Shown here piece by piece: positions 45,946 to 49,541 of a DNA stretch of 49,541 nucleotides. Below the pieces are notes generated by a model. It was not told the DNA's origin. It saw only the letters and a program-made list of their open reading frames with translations, and did no database searches. Numbering within the stretch: the first letter of the stretch is position 1; each line of letters opens with the position of its first letter. A program made the translations under genes and the position numbers. Origin of the DNA: Candidatus Thioglobus sp. (lineage in GTDB: Bacteria > Pseudomonadota > Gammaproteobacteria > PS1 > Pseudothioglobaceae); contig JAPYSK010000004.1 in NCBI GenBank assembly GCA_029936515.1, forward strand, positions 1 to 49,541. The letters run 5' to 3'.

Positions 45946-47302
45946 TTGTGCTGTCTTCGAGAATAATGTCAAGCGCTAAAAGCTCATCACGTATTTGATC
46001 TGATAATGCAAAATCTTTTGATTCTCTTGCGGCATCTCTTTGGCGTATTTTTTCATTAATATTGAGTTCTGATAATTCCATACCTTGTTTAAGGTAATCT
46101 TCAACATCATATTCAAGAATACCAATGCAGTTTCCTAATTTGATTAGCAGTTGCGCTAATGTTTTAGCTTGCTTAAGATCCTCTTTACGATTAATATTTA
46201 TTTGCTTTGCAATTTCAAATAATATACTGAGTGCAATAGGAGTATTAAAGTCATCATCTAAGGCAGAATTAAATCTATTTTCGAAGTCAGAAATGTTTCC
46301 AGTTAGAGTTCCTTTGTCAATAGAAAGACCCCTGTAGGAAGTGTATAGTCTCTTCAAGGCAGATTTTGCACCTGCAATATTTTCATCACTGAAATTTAAA
46401 GGTGAGCGATAATGACTACTCATAAGGAAGTAACGAAGTGTTTCGCCGTCATATTTTTTTAAAACGTCACGAATAGTAAAAAAATTATTAAGAGATTTAC
46501 TCATCTTTTCGTCATTTATATTGACGAAACCTACATGCATCCAGGTATTAACAAATTTACAATTGTTAGCACCCTCAGACTGAGCTATTTCGTTTTCATG
46601 ATGAGGAAATGTAAGATCCATTCCACCACCATGGATATCAAAATGATTTTCGATGAAATGAGTTGACATTGCTGAGCACTCAATATGCCATCCAGGTCGA
46701 CCCTCTCCCCATGGGGATGGCCATTTAGGTTCATTTGGTTTTGCCATTTTCCATAATACAAAGTCAAGGGGGTCTTGCTTGTCACTCTCTATATCAATGC
46801 GAGCACCAGCCACCAGGTCATCAAGATTTTTGCCTGAGAGCATTCCATAATTTTTAAATTTTCTAACTGAATAGTAGACATCACCATTTTTACCTTGGTA
46901 GGCTAGACCTTTTTTTGTGAGTGACTCAATCATATTTATCATTTGATCAATTGAGTTAGTTGCTCGTGGTTCAAGATCTGGTGTAAGAACACCAAGAGCC
47001 TTCTCATCATCGTGCATAGCATCAATAAATCGATTTGTTAAGGCGTAAATATCTTCATTATTTTCAATTGCTCGGCTAATAATCTTATCGTCAATATCAG
47101 TAATATTTCTTACATAGTTCACTTGTGGGAAGTTGCGTTTCATATGACGAGTAATAACATCAAACATAACCAAAACCCTAGCGTGACCCATATGACAAAA
47201 ATCATAAACCGTCATGCCGCAGACATAAATTCCAATACTGTTAGGATCAATAGGGCTGAATTCTTCTTTTTGATTAGTTAATGTATTATAAATTTTGAGC
47301 AT
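45920..47302 (-). CDS. cysS: Cysteinyl-tRNA synthetase
   Basis: The 460-residue class I aminoacyl-tRNA synthetase has the zinc cysteine in IYVCGMTVYD, the HIGH-type motif HMGH in FCHMGHARV, and KMSKSLNNFF. The middle part carries WHIECSAMS and GGMDLTFPHHENE with the remaining zinc ligands. The length is usual. It diverges from the rubredoxin gene across about 180 bases. Confidence 0.97.
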   Translation of the reverse strand: MLKIYNTLTNQKEEFSPIDPNSIGIYVCGMTVYDFCHMGHARVLVMFDVITRHMKRNFPQVNYVRNITDIDDKIISRAIENNEDIYALTNRFIDAMHDDEKALGVLTPDLEPRATNSIDQMINMIESLTKKGLAYQGKNGDVYYSVRKFKNYGMLSGKNLDDLVAGARIDIESDKQDPLDFVLWKMAKPNEPKWPSPWGEGRPGWHIECSAMSTHFIENHFDIHGGGMDLTFPHHENEIAQSEGANNCKFVNTWMHVGFVNINDEKMSKSLNNFFTIRDVLKKYDGETLRYFLMSSHYRSPLNFSDENIAGAKSALKRLYTSYRGLSIDKGTLTGNISDFENRFNSALDDDFNTPIALSILFEIAKQININRKEDLKQAKTLAQLLIKLGNCIGILEYDVEDYLKQGMELSELNINEKIRQRDAARESKDFALSDQIRDELLALDIILEDSTNGTTWRKK

Positions 47303-47409
47303 TGCGATATTTTATACTGCTTTTTCTTAATAAGCTTTACTACAAGTCATATTACTTTTAATCCATTAGCATAAGTAAGTGGATTGATTTTCTATTTAGA
47401 ATAAACAAA

Positions 47410-47437
47410 TTGTATAATTATTTTTCAATTTTATAAT
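47410..47437 (+). promoter_or_regulatory. Candidate promoter of the rubredoxin gene
   Basis: TTGTAT (four of six -35 matches) is followed after 16 bases by a perfect TATAAT at 47432-47437. Transcription would begin near 47444, about 39 bases before the ATG. The AT-rich context makes chance matches likely. Confidence 0.4.
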
Positions 47438-47482
47438 TCTAAAAGAAGCTCTTAAACTCTCTTTTTGGTAGTTGGAGGTAAT

Positions 47483-47647
47483 ATGAAAAAGTATAAATGC
47501 AATATGTGTGGCTGGGTTTATGATGAAGCCAAAGGTGTACCTGATGATGGTATTGAACCTGGCACAGCTTGGACTGATATACCCGATGACTGGGCTTGTC
47601 CAGTGTGTGGTTCTGGTAAAGAAGACTTTGATATGGTTGAAATTTAA
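47483..47647 (+). CDS. Rubredoxin
   Basis: The 54-residue protein has two iron-binding CxxC pairs, [10 protein letters not shown] and [11 protein letters not shown], and the typical [12 protein letters not shown]. It is a one-electron carrier with a single iron. GGAGG at 47474-47478 is an excellent ribosome-binding site for the ATG at 47483; the in-frame TTG at 47465 would include that site inside the gene and is rejected. Partners cannot be told from context. Confidence 0.96.
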   Translation: MKKYKCNMCGWVYDEAKGVPDDGIEPGTAWTDIPDDWACPVCGSGKEDFDMVEI

Positions 47648-47724
47648 CTTAAGGAAAATTTAAATGCATTAGAAGCTTGCCAGCGTAAAATATGCTCATT
47701 ACAGTTCTAAACCCTAATAATTAA

Positions 47725-48801
47725 ATGTCAAAAATATTAATTCTGCCCGGTGATGGCATCGGAAAAGAGATAGTGGCTCAGGCAGTCAAGGTGATCGATT
47801 CACTAAACGCTAATCATGATATGGGTATGAGTCTTGTTGAAGGTCTTATAGGAGGTGTTGCATATGATGAGACTGGCTCACCGTTACCTGAAGAAACTAT
47901 CAATTCTGCTAAGAGCTGTGACTCAATCTTATTAGGAGCAGTTGGAGGTCCAAAATGGGAATCATTAGAGCGTGATTTACGTCCAGAGCGCGGTCTATTA
48001 GGCATTAGAGCTGAGCTAGACTTGTTTGCTAATTTAAGGCCAGCTATCCTTTACCCACAACTAGAAAATGCTTCAAGTCTAAAAACTGAAATTGTTTCAG
48101 GCCTTGATTTAATGATTGTTCGTGAACTTGTTGGTGGTATTTATTTTGGTGAGCCACGAGGTGTTGAAGTAAGAGATGGTGAGCGATTTGGAATTAATTC
48201 TGCAACTTACTATGAATCTGAAATAGCACGTATTGGCCATTCAGCTTTTCAAATAGCGAAAAAAAGAGGAAAGCGTGTTTGTTCTGTAGATAAAGCTAAT
48301 GTCCTTGAGGTATGTGAGCTTTGGAGAGAGGTTATGGAGGAGGTTTCAAGAGACTATCCTGATGTAGCACTTTCTCACATGTATGTTGATAATGCTGCAA
48401 TGCAACTTGTAAGAGATCCGAAACAATTTGATGTTATGGTTACGAGTAATCTTTTTGGGGATGTGTTGTCTGATTGTGCAGCGATGCTTACAGGCTCAAT
48501 TGGTATGCTTCCATCTGCCTCTTTAAACAAAAATAATTATGGCATGTATGAGCCCATTCATGGTTCAGCTCCAGATATTTCTGGCAAAGATATTGCTAAT
48601 CCATTAGCAACTATACTGTCGGTTTCAATGATGCTGAGATATTCACTTAATCAGGAAGAATTAGCTGACAAAATTAATTCAGCGGTTAGTGGAGTTCTTG
48701 ATCAAGGATATAGAACGGCAGACATTTCTTCAAAGAGCGACAAAATAGTTGGAACGGAAGAGATGGGCGATTTAATTGTAAAGGCAATAGAAGCTCAGTA
48801 A
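47725..48801 (+). CDS. leuB: 3-Isopropylmalate dehydrogenase
   Basis: The 358-residue enzyme of leucine synthesis begins [20 protein letters not shown]. It has the substrate arginines in LFANLRPA and [18 protein letters not shown], the metal aspartates in [13 protein letters not shown] and the NAD-binding [10 protein letters not shown]. leuC and leuD are not in this window. Its last bases overlap the convergent glycosylase gene by 7, so the two stop codons lie inside each other's frames. Confidence 0.96.
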   Translation: MSKILILPGDGIGKEIVAQAVKVIDSLNANHDMGMSLVEGLIGGVAYDETGSPLPEETINSAKSCDSILLGAVGGPKWESLERDLRPERGLLGIRAELDLFANLRPAILYPQLENASSLKTEIVSGLDLMIVRELVGGIYFGEPRGVEVRDGERFGINSATYYESEIARIGHSAFQIAKKRGKRVCSVDKANVLEVCELWREVMEEVSRDYPDVALSHMYVDNAAMQLVRDPKQFDVMVTSNLFGDVLSDCAAMLTGSIGMLPSASLNKNNYGMYEPIHGSAPDISGKDIANPLATILSVSMMLRYSLNQEELADKINSAVSGVLDQGYRTADISSKSDKIVGTEEMGDLIVKAIEAQ

Positions 48802-49421
48802 AGAACCTCTTTACTATCAATAGATCTCCATAAAAACCAACAGGCTACTGATCTATATGGTTTCCATGTATCTGAAATTTTGATAATTTCATCTAAATCT
48901 AATACTTTTTTGTTATTTCCATAGAGTCGATTCATAGCTCTAATAATTCCTACATCCTTTATTGGAAAAATATCTTTCTCTAATAAATAAAACATGCCAA
49001 ACATTTCCGCAGTCCATGGGCCGATACCTTTTATTGTAATTAGCTCATCAAAAATGCTGAGGTATGTTCGCCCTTTCCAATAAGAGTGGCTAACTATGTG
49101 GTTAGCTTTAAAGTGCTCTGCAATATTTATAATGTATTGAGCTTTCTGTTTTGATAGTCCACAGGACTTTAAGTTTTCAGTGCTAGCCGAAAGAACATTT
49201 TCTGACTTGATACTTCCAATTAGATTGGTTAATTTTTTCCAAACGCTAGAAGCAGCTTTTACTGATATTTGCTGACCAACTATAGAGCGAAGGAGCGTTT
49301 CTAATGCTTCTCCGCGAGAAGTAATGCTATATTGGCTATGTTGTTTCAATATTTTGGCTAGTTGAGGGTCAGTCTTAGTCAAATATTCAATAGATTCTTG
49401 CCAATAATTAGGATTAGTCAT
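48795..49421 (-). CDS. DNA-3-methyladenine glycosylase, AlkA-type HhH-GPD protein
   Basis: The 208-residue protein belongs to the helix-hairpin-helix glycosylases, with the hairpin [15 protein letters not shown] near 130 and the catalytic aspartate in [30 protein letters not shown] near 47 is typical of AlkA/MAG proteins. There are no iron-sulfur cysteines at the C-terminus, unlike endonuclease III. It removes alkylated bases. It is shorter than E. coli AlkA, which has an extra N-terminal domain, but similar to yeast-type and short bacterial enzymes. Confidence 0.9.
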   Translation of the reverse strand: MTNPNYWQESIEYLTKTDPQLAKILKQHSQYSITSRGEALETLLRSIVGQQISVKAASSVWKKLTNLIGSIKSENVLSASTENLKSCGLSKQKAQYIINIAEHFKANHIVSHSYWKGRTYLSIFDELITIKGIGPWTAEMFGMFYLLEKDIFPIKDVGIIRAMNRLYGNNKKVLDLDEIIKISDTWKPYRSVACWFLWRSIDSKEVLY

Positions 49422-49452
49422 TTTAAATAGGAATAAAATTATGGAAATATTG

Positions 49453-49473
49453 ATTAAACGAGTTCGGTTTAAT
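49453..49473. repeat. ATTAAAC/GTTTAAT inverted repeat upstream of the glycosylase gene
   Basis: A perfect 7-base dyad with a 7-base centre lies about 32 bases upstream of the glycosylase start. On the plus strand a TATAAT at 49511-49516 follows, and a CTGTTA/TAACAG dyad sits near the window end, suggesting that another plus-strand transcript begins here. What it encodes is outside the window. Confidence 0.3.
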
Positions 49474-49541
49474 TAATTTATCTGATAATCTAGTATAGAA
49501 GACATTGTCGTATAATCCCTGTTAATTTTTATAACAGTAAT

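Noticed and set aside
47360-47385. AATCCA/TGGATT dyad in the cysS-rubredoxin gap
   Set aside because: Six base pairs around 14 bases in AT-rich DNA is expected by chance; no supporting feature was seen.

Overview
The window reads as a chromosomal segment of an AT-rich, streamlined marine gammaproteobacterium. Coding density is high and no gap exceeds 300 bases. I see no mobile element, CRISPR array, rRNA or tRNA. Gammaproteobacterial housekeeping genes (dsbB, cfa, an lptC/lptA pair, a YrfG-type nucleotidase, cysS), a PPi-type phosphofructokinase and many genes for methylated or zwitterionic osmolytes would fit the SUP05/Arctic96BD-19 (Thioglobaceae) group. That placement is inference, not proof.

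Layout. (1) 1-39: start of a minus-strand gene, possibly dksA. (2) 279-5177: a tightly coupled four-gene operon holding an aldehyde dehydrogenase, an M19 dipeptidase homologue with incomplete metal ligands, an unrecognised 580-residue protein and a DUF3726-like protein. Serine dehydratase (sdaA) converges on it. (3) 6624-8566: a mandelate-racemase-type enzyme and a LysR regulator, divergent from a nine-gene plus-strand run at 8715-17905. That run encodes a class II aldolase, a 2OG-Fe(II) oxygenase, a beta-hydroxyacid dehydrogenase, an FrhB-like flavin/Fe-S protein, a DddP-like M24 enzyme (candidate DMSP lyase), a GhrA-like reductase, EutA-like and EutD-like proteins (ectoine catabolism families) and threonine aldolase. 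(4) 18090-22994: gcvT-gcvH-gcvP plus a GcvR-like ACT protein. (5) 23009-31032, minus strand: a fused hydantoinase/oxoprolinase, a second M24 protein, a DUF1989 protein, an EamA transporter and creatinase. (6) 31211-39236, plus strand: an EamA transporter, a GbcB-like reductase, sarcosine oxidase soxBDAG and an HD-domain protein. (7) 39273-49421: housekeeping genes (dsbB, cfa, thiE, lptC, lptA, adk, PPi-pfk, HAD nucleotidase, cysS, rubredoxin, leuB, 3-methyladenine glycosylase).

How the genes work together. Creatinase would turn creatine into sarcosine and urea. Sarcosine oxidase would turn sarcosine into glycine and a one-carbon unit on tetrahydrofolate. The glycine cleavage system would oxidise glycine, and serine dehydratase would pass serine to pyruvate. 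Threonine aldolase also feeds glycine. The GbcB-like reductase suggests that glycine betaine or a related quaternary amine also enters, but its Rieske oxygenase partner is not in the window. DddP-like, EutA-like and EutD-like genes extend the theme to DMSP and ectoine. Four M24/creatinase-fold proteins occur in about 15 kb. Three have lost the metal ligands, while the DddP-like one keeps them at the spacing I recall for DddP.

The least explained parts are the 580-residue/DUF3726 pair, the FrhB-like protein, the oxygenase-centred cluster behind the LysR regulator and the HD protein in the sarcosine oxidase operon. Base composition is uneven: sampled lines in 11.3-12.6 kb and 14.85-16.86 kb are clearly richer in G+C than the genes between them, which hints at separate acquisition.
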